This document shows, piece by piece, positions 32,903 through 43,030 of a stretch of DNA of 64,000 bases (the stretch's first letter is position 1; each line of letters starts with the position of its first letter). Source of the stretch: Peronospora farinosa (taxonomy: Eukaryota; Oomycota; Peronosporomycetes; Peronosporales; Peronosporaceae); assembly GCA_947646735.1 (NCBI GenBank), contig CANTFK010000947.1:62001-126000 (forward strand). The letters are read 5' to 3'. The notes under the pieces were generated by a model. That model was given only the letters and a program-made list of their open reading frames with translations. It searched no databases and was not told where the DNA came from. Position numbers and translations under genes: made by a program.

Positions 32903-33025
32903 ACCACAGACAGATGCGTGTAAATAACAAACGAGTTAAAGGATCAAAAGTTTAGCGCAATTCGTTTGTCCGATGTTGTATTGTCAAGATGAAGCTGTAG
33001 ACGCTTGCATACTCAGTTTTGTCAT

Positions 33026-34867
33026 CTAACGCCGCCGTTTGGAACGCTGATCACCAGGGCCTCGTTTATCACCAGTATTTTCGTCCCGATCCTTGCGCTT
33101 CCGTGATTCACGGTCTCGGGATCGCAACCGTCCACCTCGATCTGCTCGGTTGCGTTCTCCTCGCTCCTTTTTTTCGGCGTCTCCTGCTCCGCCTCCGCGA
33201 CCTTCTTGTTCGCGAGGGCGACGATCGCGATCGCGACCTCGACCACGGTCATGGCCACCATCGCGACTACGGCCTTTTTCGCGAATACTATCTTTTTCGC
33301 GACTACGGCCTTTTTCGCGACTACGGCCTTTCTCGCGACTACGGCCTTTCTCGCGATCACGGCTTTTATCGCTTTTATCGCGAACACGGCTACTAACGCG
33401 ATCACGGCCAGCGTCACGATCACGCCCAGTATCACGTTCACGGCCACCGTCACGGCTTTTCTCACGATCACGGCTTTTATCGCGACCACGGCTGCTAACG
33501 CGATCACGGCCAGTGTCGCGATCTCGTTCACGACCTTTCTCACGGCTGCTAGCACGGTCGCGTCCGCGTTCACGGCCATGGTCTCGGCCTCCGCCACGAC
33601 CTCGATCCTTTTCGCTAGCATCTTTGGCCCCCGCCTCGTCTCGACGTCCGCTACCTCGTGAGTCATCCCGACGAAGGCAATTGCGGGATCTTGACCGGTC
33701 ACGACTTGCTTCGGATCTACCACCTCGTCTATCATCTTTGTCATCCTTTCCGTTGCGACCTCGATCGTCCCGTCCACCACTTCGGCCTCTTCCTCCGCCA
33801 GGTCCACCCATCCACGGTGGTCCTCTTCCTGGTCCCGAGTTCCAAGGTGCACCCATCGGAGGACCATTCCAGTTCTGCTGGTCCCCAAAGCCCAATGGCG
33901 GGCCCATTCCAGGGTGCCAGCCCCTCGGTGGTGGTCCTCCCAAAAATCCTGGAACTCCTCGTGGTGGTCCTCCACCCATAGGAGGTGGCATTCCAACTGC
34001 ACCCCATTGTCTCGAGCGATTACCTGCATTCGGGTCATCTCCACCTTCTGATTTGATATGTCCAGGGAATCCACGCGGAGGTATTCCTCCACCTCCTTGC
34101 ATATTTGCGTCACGATCACGCATTGCTTGTTGATTCGCAGCATTTACTGCTTGTCGTGATGCCTGTTCTCTTGATTTTTCCACTGCTAAGTCTCGTCTTA
34201 CTCTCAATTGTCGTGCTGCATATTCTCTCCAGCTATGTTCATCAAAGCCATAATTAAAGTAATCCGAGATATCGACACCTGGTTTACGCCATGGTCTGTC
34301 CTCTAAAAGATCAATATCAACATCAAAAGCTGTCCGTCGACCACCAAACAAGGCCATATCATCGACTCCATCAGTGACTAAAGGGTCTGTATCTCCCGAT
34401 TGAGAGCTCACTGTCCCACCAGCACCTGATTTTCCAGTCCAACCTTGTTGAGAGCTTCCAAAATTGCCACGTACGTAGCGATTTCCTCCTCCAGTAAAGC
34501 GTAGCGTGGGTTTATTCCCAGCATGATCTTTGCTCAATACAATAGCCACGTCTTCCTCGTCCTCGTCGTCTTCTGAGCCCACAACCGACACGTCTTCACT
34601 TGATTTGACTATTGAAATCGTTGTAGCTGCCGCTTCGGCTGCTGCAACAGACGTAGCAGACGCATTGAGCTTAATAGAGACCTTCCCATAAAGATCTTCA
34701 TCTTCGTCTTGTTCTTGTTCATTCTTTATCTTCTCCGACTTGATACGATCCGTATTGTCAGCTTCCCATGTTGCTCTTGATTCCTCTGTCTTGGCTTCAT
34801 CTTTCACGCTATTCTCGTCCGTCTGTGACGTCACAAGCACGTCCTCACCAAAGTCTTCGTCCTCCAT
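33026..34867 (-). CDS. FIP1: Fip1-type polyadenylation factor with long RS/RE tail
   Basis: Fip1 is the CPSF subunit that tethers poly(A) polymerase during mRNA 3'-end formation. The 613-residue protein from Met-34867 begins with acidic stretches (MEDEDFGEDV and NEQEQDEDEDLYG). It then has the Fip1 core, PWRKPGVDISDYFNYGFDE followed by WREYAARQLRVRRD, a Pro/Gly/Met-rich middle and about 220 residues of Arg/Ser/Glu/Asp/Lys repeats with SREKGR units, ending in RSKRRR. The core motif is diagnostic. The frame is open a further 121 codons upstream, to 35230, and part of that looks protein-like. I chose Met-34867 because Fip1 proteins normally start with such an acidic segment. A longer form or an upstream exon cannot be excluded. 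It is divergent from eL21. Confidence 0.9.
   Translation of the reverse strand: MEDEDFGEDVLVTSQTDENSVKDEAKTEESRATWEADNTDRIKSEKIKNEQEQDEDEDLYGKVSIKLNASATSVAAAEAAATTISIVKSSEDVSVVGSEDDEDEEDVAIVLSKDHAGNKPTLRFTGGGNRYVRGNFGSSQQGWTGKSGAGGTVSSQSGDTDPLVTDGVDDMALFGGRRTAFDVDIDLLEDRPWRKPGVDISDYFNYGFDEHSWREYAARQLRVRRDLAVEKSREQASRQAVNAANQQAMRDRDANMQGGGGIPPRGFPGHIKSEGGDDPNAGNRSRQWGAVGMPPPMGGGPPRGVPGFLGGPPPRGWHPGMGPPLGFGDQQNWNGPPMGAPWNSGPGRGPPWMGGPGGGRGRSGGRDDRGRNGKDDKDDRRGGRSEASRDRSRSRNCLRRDDSRGSGRRDEAGAKDASEKDRGRGGGRDHGRERGRDRASSREKGRERDRDTGRDRVSSRGRDKSRDREKSRDGGRERDTGRDRDAGRDRVSSRVRDKSDKSRDREKGRSREKGRSREKGRSREKDSIREKGRSRDGGHDRGRGRDRDRRPREQEGRGGGAGDAEKKERGERNRADRGGRLRSRDRESRKRKDRDENTGDKRGPGDQRSKRRR
33265..33560. 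repeat. 18-base coding repeats in the Fip1 RS tail
   Basis: Runs of an 18-base unit (TCGCGACTACGGCCTTT-like, best between 33290 and 33365) encode the hexapeptide SREKGR on the minus strand. Related but looser copies continue to about 33560. The repeats keep frame, as expected for a disordered RS domain. Confidence 0.75.
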
Positions 34868-35490
34868 ATTAGCTTCAAGACGTTTGGCTAGAAGAGTTGA
34901 GTAAAGATTGTGTACGTCATCGATTCGGTTACATACGAATAGTATGGCTTTATGTTTCGTACTTGAGAGAAGAGATCGTGTAAGTGGTTTTTTTTTCATA
35001 GCTGCTGATTGGTTCGAATGGGTTTTTACTTGATTATTGTATGCTGACGCCTTCGCGGCCAATAGTTTCGCGACTCCAAGCTCTAGCGACTCATCCCAGT
35101 TCTTCTTGTCTCGTTCGACTTGTGAAGGTAAGCGTGGATATGTATGTACAAACAATGTAATATGGGGAGAAAGTGCAAGGAACAAGTGATGCAATAGTAA
35201 AATCATAAAAGTTATGATACATTCATCCAAAGATGGACGGAGTTGTTTTGCAAAAACGACAAGAATTGACAGAGATACAGGTCAAGAGGTCCAATGACTA
35301 CAAAATCCAATGAAAACAACACAAGAACACTCCGTTCCAATGAGATTATTGTAGTACTTTTACTATCACTATGTTTGCAATGCTCTCCCCTTTATATTGC
35401 AGTCTTTGGATTGCTCTAATGATCCCGAAAAGTGCCGTTTCTAACGAGATTTTGGTTGTTGGTGCTACCTCCACAGTTTAGTCCAAAAAA
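34868..35490. other. Divergent spacer between Fip1 and eL21, with upstream open frame
   Basis: This interval contains the promoters of Fip1 (minus) and eL21 (plus). The Fip1 frame remains open to 35230. The segment with WDESLELGVAKLLAAKAS looks better than random and might be a missed 5' exon. A CAG/TTTAG-ending pyrimidine-poor stretch lies just before the eL21 ATG. Confidence 0.4.
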
Positions 35491-35973
35491 ATGCCGCACT
35501 CCTTCGGTTACCGTGCTCGTACGCGCGACATGTTCGCTCGTCCGTTTCGTCAGAGTGGTATGATCAAGATGTCGACGTACTTGCGTACGTTCAAGGTCGG
35601 TGACTACGTGGACATTAAGGCCAATGGTGCCGTACAAAAGGGTATGCCCCACAAGTACTACCACGGCCGTACTGGTCGTGTCTATAACGTCACGAAGCGT
35701 GCCGTTGGTGTGCGTGTGAACAAAGTGGTTGGCAACCGCATCATCCACAAGCACATTAATGTGCGTATTGAACACGTGCACCAGTCCAAGTGTCGTCTGG
35801 GTTTCCTTACGCGTGTCAAGGAGAACGAGCTGAAGAAAAAAGAGGCTCGTGCTACTGGTGTCCGTGCTCAGATCAAGCGTCTTCCCAAGCAGCCCAAGGC
35901 CGCCTACACGCTAAAAGCGAACGGTACCAAGCCCATTACGATGGCGGCCCAACCGTTCGTGGACCTCATGTAA
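35491..35973 (+). CDS. RPL21: 60S ribosomal protein eL21
   Basis: This is a structural protein of the large ribosomal subunit, in the eL21 family. The 160-residue single-exon protein has the expected N-terminus ([19 protein letters not shown]), the [21 protein letters not shown] segment, the GRTGRVYNV and [13 protein letters not shown] strands, and a basic C-terminus ending PFVDLM. Length equals the eukaryotic norm. Codon use is richer in GC at third positions than in neighbouring genes, as is usual for highly expressed genes. The ATG at 35491 is required to give the family N-terminus. Confidence 0.97.
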   Translation: MPHSFGYRARTRDMFARPFRQSGMIKMSTYLRTFKVGDYVDIKANGAVQKGMPHKYYHGRTGRVYNVTKRAVGVRVNKVVGNRIIHKHINVRIEHVHQSKCRLGFLTRVKENELKKKEARATGVRAQIKRLPKQPKAAYTLKANGTKPITMAAQPFVDLM

Positions 35974-36279
35974 GTCGGCATTTGGTGCATGTTTTTCACC
36001 TTTGCTTCAACGGACTTGCTGGGATACTTGCACTTGGGTTGTCGTGAGACTCTCATCTTGGTCTCACAACAGATTGTAAGAACTTGAACGAGTTGTCGCT
36101 AAATGAATGAACGAGTCGAATCTGCGGTACTTGTTGGTTGTCATTCCGCTTATCCCCGTCATCGAAAGCACTGCCCTCTCATTATGCATAGTTTAAATTG
36201 TCTTTTTAAACAGTAGCTCTATCAAAAGCCGACCTATCAAACATCATTTGCGTCGCATTTCAACATTCGTCACACTCCG

Positions 36280-38466
36280 ATGAACATCCCGATGGACGAC
36301 GTGGCTATCGAGCAATACGCCAATGTACGTATCTCTGTGGCTAGTGCATGAACAAGAGCATTAAATTCTGTCTCGAATAGACCTTGACCTCTATTTCATC
36401 GCCTTCCAGTGGCTCGATAAGTTCGAAAAGACAGACCCGGATAGCTACAAAGAGTTCATCGCTACGATACAGAGTCAATTACAGACTGCAGAATTGGAAC
36501 ACGAGGCTGTTACTAGTTTGCAAGAAGGTGATAATAATGCTGATCTATACGACATCTTCAAGAGCTCTGCAAGTGCACGAGGATCATCATTCACGCCACG
36601 TTTTCCTGGTGATAAGGTCATGGGGGAGGACGGCTTGAAAGCTACGCAGGAAGGAGTACGACTTGAACTTTATTAGCTTTGAGAGTGATAGACTTTCGAG
36701 AACTGAGTTGTGATGTTTTTGTATGTCTTATAGATGTACATTGATGTGAAGCCTGGTTTTCTGATGAAGACAAATGATACCAAAACAAAGAAGAAGGTAC
36801 TGAAAGGCTTTGTTGTGATCTCTAAGATCTAAGAAATTGTCTGACTATAGATATGTTATGTTGACATGCATTGAAACAGGTATTTGTGAATGTGGTTTAT
36901 GCCAACGAGATTCACGTGTTTTCAAAGACGACGAAATTGAATGACGAGGGCAACGAGCAAGAGGTAAAGATTGGTATTTGCTGACACAGTGCCATTGACA
37001 AACTTCGAGCTGGTTGTAAGTACTTGCTGTGTGACTTAGGGAATCCAAGTGCCGCTGAGTCTAAGTGCGCCACGTGAGGTCAAAGATAAGATGGGAGCGA
37101 GTTCACTGGCTTTTGACGTGGCGGTGAACACGAAAGTCGTGGAAAATTGCCACGCAGACAAAACAGGCGCCTTCCGCAACTTTGTATGTGAGTTGGCGAT
37201 CAAACACATTGATCAAAAGGTATGAGTGCGATTTTAGCGGTTGGTAGCTCTACCAGACAAGTCAATGACGCTTTTCGAGTGATGCAGTACAAAATCAAGC
37301 TGAATGATCGCTACAAACTGCCGCGGTTGACATACCGTGGAGAGCTACCTCCACCAAAGCACTATATTCGAAAAACACAAGCACCGATTATTCAAGAAGT
37401 TACAACGGAAATTTCGGCAGCTTTAAAGAAGACTCGCGCGTCAACATGTACAGCCCAGAAGGTACCGCATACATCAAGCGTTCCGACGACAGCTACAGCA
37501 CATTTTGACATACTTGAGGAGCGCAAAGGTGTTCGTGTAGTTTGTCAAAGATGTTCTTCTGTTATGGAGGGTAGCACCCCATTATCACCTGCGATACTGG
37601 AGCAAGCAGGGGATCGGTTGATCGTCTGTATCAAATTTGAAAACAATGTGCAGACGGCTAGTGATGTCGAGCTCGAATTGCAAGCCGAGCGATTGACTGT
37701 CAAAACAGCCACGCACAATGATTTGGGTAAGTGCAATCCGTATGCATGAGTGTGATGGGACTAGAGCAAGCTCATTTGTAATGTCATTGTCTCTCGTTAT
37801 GTAGAAATTTTTCTTCCGTACCCTGTAGATGTAAACTCGACAAGAGTTTGCTTCGATCAGGTTTGCAACACAATGGACGTAATGCTCACAATCGACAAGT
37901 TTTGGGATACTCTCGGACCTGACTGCGGTTCAGCTCCATGGCTTCTCGCGCGGGCTAAAGAAAACGATTTACAGATTTCCGGGCTAGCAACGACTGCTGA
38001 TTCTGATCGAGAGAAGCCAAAGACACTGGTGGAGATGTTTCAGCTTGCCAACGGACAGACTGCTAGACAATGGGACCCTGTAATAGAGGATGAAGAGCTA
38101 CCCGAGGATCAATTCCATCGCAAGAATGTAATGTCCATGCATATCTTGGAGCAGCAGCGAGTCGAACGCGAGCACAAAAAGAAGCAACCAGTAGCCAAAC
38201 GGATACGGAGACGTGCTACGGTAGAAGAGGCCGGGCAGCAGATGTACCAAAATGAACCAGAAATAACTCACATCGACGTGGACGACATCGTGCAACAAGA
38301 AATATCAAGACTTGACCGTCACCAACAACAACAAAAAGAAGAAACCGATCCTGATAAAGACTGCATGTCTATGGAGGATGCAAAGCGAATGGCAGCCAAA
38401 TGGTCCGAAAACAACAAGCACGGCATCCTCAATCTGCAAACTGCTTTGACATTTGATCTACTCTGA
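36280..38466 (+). CDS. PIH1-domain/CS-domain co-chaperone, 7 exons
   Basis: PIH1-domain proteins act with Hsp90 and the R2TP complex; several members pre-assemble axonemal dyneins in the cytoplasm. Exons are 36280-36324, 36410-36655, 36734-36796, 36880-36963, 37040-37219, 37288-37726 and 37805-38466, giving 572 residues. All seven are in phase. The PIH1 domain (about residues 100-230) includes KPGFLMKT, VFVNVVYANEIH, VPLSLSAPREVKDK and the closing KYKIKLNDRYKLPRL. A CS/p23-like segment lies around ILEQAGDRLIVCIKFEN...AERLTVKTATH...EIFLPYPVD. A coiled, Gln-rich tail follows. The combination resembles PIH1D1/PIH1D2 rather than a minimal R2TP subunit. Which member it is cannot be settled by eye. 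Confidence 0.85.
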
Positions 38467-38503
38467 GACAATTCCCGAGACGCCGTCACCTTCCAATTGC
38501 CAT

Positions 38504-39374
38504 CTATTCTTTTTTCGTGTAATCACGAGCACCAAAGATGGTCGAACCCACACGAACGTACGTACTACCGCACGATATCTACCAAAAAAACAAGACCATA
38601 TTAAACTTAGCACCCGAAAATCCACCTCGTCATTACAACACCTCCTCCCCCTACCGCAAGCTCAAAGTCCCCAGACATGCCCATGCTTAGATCCAAGTCC
38701 GTCTCAGTCATCCCCATAGCCTCAGCCACTTGTTTACGACAGGTTACTAAGCGATCAAAACACTCGGACGTCGTGTCTCCATAGCGACCAATCGTCATGA
38801 GTCCAGTGAGCTTTAAATGCTCACAAGATGTCTCAATATGACGAGCAAGCTCAATGGAATCATCCGGATAAATACCCGATTTTTGTTCTTCGCCACTTGT
38901 ATTCACTTGTACCATCACATGAAGTTTCGTGGTACGAAATTCACCTGATGCTTTATTCAGTGCATTGGCAATTTTAACCGAGTCCACTGTCTCGACCATA
39001 AAGAGATTAGGGACATCACGTACAAGCACTTTTGCTTTATTTGACTGGACGTGGCCAATGTAATGCCATTTAATATCTTCCGGTAGTAATGGTGTCTTTT
39101 GGACTAATTCTTGAATCTAAATAGTAGATAATATCCAGCAGAAATAATATTAGCTATAATTCATACCTATACAATGATATTTCAAAATAAAGTGGGTTTT
39201 TTGTACGTAATTCTCGCCAAAATGGCGTTGATCAGCGTCGTACGCTTCTTTGAGATCCTCCAGAGGCTTGGTCTTGCTTACAGCTACAAGTGTACATTGC
39301 TGCGTTCCTACCCTTTTCGCTATAGCCTCTGCCACCTTGGCACGCACGGCTAACAAGTTCTTGGTGACGGTCAT
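38504..39374 (-). CDS. PLPBP: Pyridoxal-phosphate homeostasis protein (PROSC/YggS), 3 exons
   Basis: This PLP-binding protein controls free pyridoxal 5'-phosphate and has no known catalytic turnover. Minus-strand exons are 39374-39207, 39116-38655 and 38578-38504, giving 234 residues, the usual length. The PLP lysine lies in LVAVSKTKPLEDL. Other motifs are HFGENY, IKWHYIGHVQSNKA, LMTIGRYGD and LSMGMSGDFELA. The last exon is easily missed: after a GTAGGG donor at 38654, the acceptor GGTAG at 38579 gives CGSTYVRVGSTIFGARDY, the conserved C-terminus. Reading through instead ends 16 residues later in a sequence that does not match the family. It is divergent from the HA-repeat gene. Confidence 0.94.
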
Positions 39375-39607
39375 TTTGAGATGAAAACTACGATATAGAA
39401 TAAAAACTACAATAGTATACGATATTTAAGGAGTAATATCAAAAAAATAGTACTAGGAAAGTATTCCGTAGTAGTAAATATACTAGCCCTTTATGTCGAC
39501 CACCTCATGTCTTACATCCACGACACAACATGATGTACCATTAGCTTCTTTTCGGTATCGACTACTAACCAACAAACCATTTCAATCATACATACCCCTC
39601 AATAGTA
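39375..39607. promoter_or_regulatory. Divergent promoter between PROSC and HA-repeat genes
   Basis: The 233 bases between the two start codons are AT-rich (notably 39395-39480, with repeated TAGTA trinucleotide steps) and must hold both promoters. No defined element was recognised. Confidence 0.4.
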
Positions 39608-40723
39608 ATGCTACGGGCCTTCGTCGCTCGCCGCAAAAGTCTCCTATGTCGTCCACAGTTCACTTCAGACACTGCGTGTTGTATGATCCAATACGTTAAA
39701 GTCTCTTCTACATCCCACATGTGGCAAAATACTCATGTTGATGTGCGTTCGGGAGTTGTTTGGGTTCAAAAAGTTGTTCCAAGTTTAGAGACGTTTTTAT
39801 CGTTGGAGAACCATTTGATGATCCCATTGAAGTTTATTGTACCTTTTGAAGACCCTGCATGGCCACAAGAAGCTTGGGGGTATCCACTAGGAATGCATTG
39901 CAATTATTTACGTGTGAGTAAACAACAAGGAAGAAAACTGCCATTTTTTGCCGTCAAAGACTTGGAAAGACTCAAGTTTCCATGGAATATGCGACAATGC
40001 AGATGGGACGTACTGGTACTGCCTTCTTTGCAGAACTATTATGATATTCATGGTCATACTGATATTCCTCAAAACTTTGTCGTCCCAATGGGGCATCACG
40101 AGTGGCCCGAAATCCTTTGGAATCTCCGACTTGGACAAATTATTATGAGTATCAAATATGCTGATACGTATAAACCACAACGAGACGCTTGTATGGATGA
40201 ATTACACAAGATTCACTTTTCCACACAATACTGGAAAGAACGAATGTGGGATTCCAAGATTTTTCCGGCCTTGGAGACATTTCGACGGGAATTTGGACAC
40301 TGCAATGTGCAATACAAGTTTGTCGTGCCGGACAGTGAGAACTGGCCACAGCAGACGAGGGGAGTGAGACTGGGAGCGATTGTCGCGAATATGCGCTGTC
40401 GAGGCGATTACGACGTTATGGTGAATCGAGACAAGGACAAGTTGAAGGCAATTGGCTTTGTGTGGAGTCCAGATGATGAACGATGGAGTAACAGAATTCT
40501 GCCGGCACTTGAAACGTACAGCAAAGTATACAAGTCAGGATGGGTGCCTTTGGAGTTTACTGTCCCGGAGTCGGAACCTTGGCCTGAACAGACACGCGGA
40601 TTGAAACTCGGCAGAATTTTCATGAAAATCCGACAAACGGGGTCGTACTCTTCGTACGTGGAAAGAGACAGAGATCGTTTGGATGCAATTGGAGTCAACT
40701 TTAAGGCTCCCTACAAAAAATGA
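39608..40723 (+). CDS. Four-repeat helicase-associated-domain-like protein
   Basis: The 371-residue protein consists of four copies of an approximately 75-80 residue module. Each starts with a W/I-x-P-x-LE hydrophobic helix (VVPSLETF, VLPSLQNY, IFPALETF, ILPALETY). Each continues with F-V-P and a W-P-E/Q signature (AWPQEAWG, EWPEILWN, NWPQQTRG, PWPEQTRG), then an LG-x-x-x-x-x-x-R helix (RLGAIVANMR). This matches the helicase-associated (HA) domain, which in bacteria and stramenopiles occurs as free-standing repeats, many of them in lineage-expanded families. No helicase core is present. The Arg-rich N-terminus (MLRAFVARRKSLLCR) could be a mitochondrial presequence. Function is unknown. Confidence 0.8.
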   Translation: MLRAFVARRKSLLCRPQFTSDTACCMIQYVKVSSTSHMWQNTHVDVRSGVVWVQKVVPSLETFLSLENHLMIPLKFIVPFEDPAWPQEAWGYPLGMHCNYLRVSKQQGRKLPFFAVKDLERLKFPWNMRQCRWDVLVLPSLQNYYDIHGHTDIPQNFVVPMGHHEWPEILWNLRLGQIIMSIKYADTYKPQRDACMDELHKIHFSTQYWKERMWDSKIFPALETFRREFGHCNVQYKFVVPDSENWPQQTRGVRLGAIVANMRCRGDYDVMVNRDKDKLKAIGFVWSPDDERWSNRILPALETYSKVYKSGWVPLEFTVPESEPWPEQTRGLKLGRIFMKIRQTGSYSSYVERDRDRLDAIGVNFKAPYKK

Positions 40724-41433
40724 AAGTAGATTTTGCTGATGCCGACACTTCTGCAATAGAAGAAGGGATTTCTGGTGCTTCAACGAGGATTTCTGTATAG
40801 ACAATTCGACCGCAGCGATTTTTCTACGTGTCTTGTTTTACGATATTGTACATGTAGTCACTGCACCATCTTCGATGTTTGTCGACTGTTTATTGAATTG
40901 ATCATACCGGAAACCTTTTGGACAGCGGCTGTTCATCCATGTCGAGAAACAAGGAGTACTGATATCTCTGAAGCCACGGAGAAAGCTGCACTTGTAAATG
41001 TGCTTGTTAAATGCTGAATCGGCACTGATGCAAAGTTTCAACCTGACAAAAAGCTGCAACGGACTGACACTACTACAAATGTATTGTACAGCTGCGCTGC
41101 TACTCTACTCATAGCTAGAAACTAGCAAACTGGCCAATTTCTAGCTATCGAATGGTTCGACTTGCATCCTCCTGTTTTGTGCGCAATTGTGCTAGCCACT
41201 ATACAAGGTACATTGATACATAGGCTACTCTATCCACCTGTGTCCCTATAAAAAAGTTGGTGCAGGTAGAATTCAAGTCGTAAGAACAATGCAACAAGTT
41301 TTCAATATAACGAGCGGTACTGCACATTCAAGATTTGTGGGCTTATTGCACTCTCATAGCGGCAACGTACACGCGGTTTTGCTGCCAGATACGCACTTGG
41401 AACACACTGGCGACAGCATCAGTGTCGACGGCG
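40724..41433. other. Intergenic, convergent 3' ends
   Basis: The spacer lies between the HA-repeat gene and the 3' end of the copine-like gene. Short frames (40775, 41289 plus) lack protein character, and the second overlaps the copine-like last exon antisense. Nothing else was seen. Confidence 0.55.
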
Positions 41434-42792
41434 TTATTTCCTCATTAATCCAAGCTTTCGGATTTGGTTGTATTGGTCTGCAGAGAGAAACAAGCGACAG
41501 TACGTAAGCACGGCGATCTCTTCAACTCCATGAACCGAAAGACAACATACCTGGAATCTCCATAAGTGCTTGCATGGCAAATCCTCCATCTGGGTTGTCT
41601 AAAACACCTTTTGGAATGGTGTTGTAATTCACAAACTGAAAGTTGTCGAAACGACGCTCGGACAACCCGTCGTCAAACTCGTTCATCAAAGTCCAAGGAC
41701 CATCGCCAACACCGATCATGACTATTGCTGTAAGAAGAGCAAAACACAAATCTGGTCATATCAGCCAGCACCCGAGTCACGTCGACAAAGCTCAGCACAT
41801 TTTGTGATCAACGTACAAAGCGGATATTCAGAAGCCTCGACGATGGCTCTTCTCGCCATTCCAGGGTCATCAACGTGGCCATCAGAAATGATTATCAAAA
41901 TATGATACCGGCAGCTCGTTTTTGCCATCTTAATTGCTTCATATATCACCGGCACAAAACTAGCCGAAGAGTTCAATTCCATAGTGGAAGCAATTGCGAA
42001 ATATCGTTGCAGGACCTCATCGAGTTCACAACCTTGACCTTCAACAAATGAAAAATATCGTTCTGCAATTGGCCGCTCTGGGTATCCACCATAACCAAAA
42101 GCCGGAATTGAATCATCGTCGTCAAATAACTCAAATACACGAGCAATTGCTGAAATCACCGTCTACAAGGAAGATAAAAAATATTATCTCTCACATGAAA
42201 AAAGAATCCATTTCCTATAGTCGGAATTATAACACCAAATCGATATACCTGATAAGGGTTTGTAATACGACCTGTTTTATCAATATAATGAAGTGATCGT
42301 CCTTCAAATGTCTCTTTTCCTTTTAACTGCACAAAAAAATATCCACCGTCAAGAAAAAATCCTCAAGCAACATTATCCAATCGGATTTTTTTTATTTTCC
42401 ATACCAGATTGGATTCGGTAAAATCCACCTAGAAAAATGTCAAATATTTAGTTGAGAAAAAGTCATAGCAAAAGGATAAAATCCATTTACCGCAATAATT
42501 AAATCTGACGACTGCAATCCAACTTGTCTGTTGATAATAAGATCAAAGTATGGATTATGTTGGTCCAATAACGTGAAGGATTTCATCAATATCCAAGTAT
42601 TTATCCGTACCGCAGTGCGTTTTGGACTTCTTCTGTTAGTAGTGGATAATTTTATACAAATTTCAAAACATTTTATTGCAATTTCAAGTTATAATCTGTC
42701 CCAATATAAATGTAATATCACCACGTACCCGCAGAGGTATATTTATCTGGAATTGGCTGGAATAAAGCTCTCGTACTAAAAGTACATCCCAT
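41434..42792 (-). CDS. Copine/RGLG-type vWA protein with N-myristoylation signal, 8 exons
   Basis: I rebuilt eight small minus-strand exons: 42792-42729, 42632-42611, 42527-42491, 42428-42405, 42326-42249, 42162-41817, 41727-41551 and 41477-41434. They give 263 residues with every phase closing. The protein starts MGCTFSTR, a classic N-myristoylation plus Cys palmitoylation site. A copine-type von Willebrand A domain follows, with the metal-site DFTESN, SLHYIDKTGRITNPYQ, FGYGGYPE, HILIIISDGHVDD, VGVGDGPW and FDNFQFVNY. The closing IPDQYNQIRKLGLM is family-typical. It lacks the two C2 domains of animal copines and the RING finger of plant RGLG ligases. It is therefore a stand-alone membrane-tethered vWA module, probably calcium- or magnesium-dependent in binding. 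Function is inferred only. Confidence 0.88.
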
Positions 42793-43030
42793 GATGAGGT
42801 CGAAAAGTGGTGTGAGCTCGATCGAGCCAGTCGGATATTTACTCCAGCCAATCGCATACCTTCTACGATTATCCAAGAACAAAGTCAGTAAACGAATGGA
42901 TATTTTGCTCCTCGTCTCTTTCTAAAAATATACGTATATTTATATGAATAAGTCAACCTCTACAAATCCAAACTGAAATATTCGATTAAAAGCTTATTTT
43001 TCTTACGGATCATAACTTACGAATAAAAAA

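Noticed and set aside
33022..34143. 373-codon minus frame and 346-codon plus frame over the Fip1 tail
   Set aside because: Both are products of the repetitive RS-coding DNA read in other frames; only the Fip1 frame carries a conserved domain.
38607..38655. Read-through C-terminus of PROSC ending at 38607
   Set aside because: It departs from the conserved family ending, which is recovered by splicing to 38578-38504.
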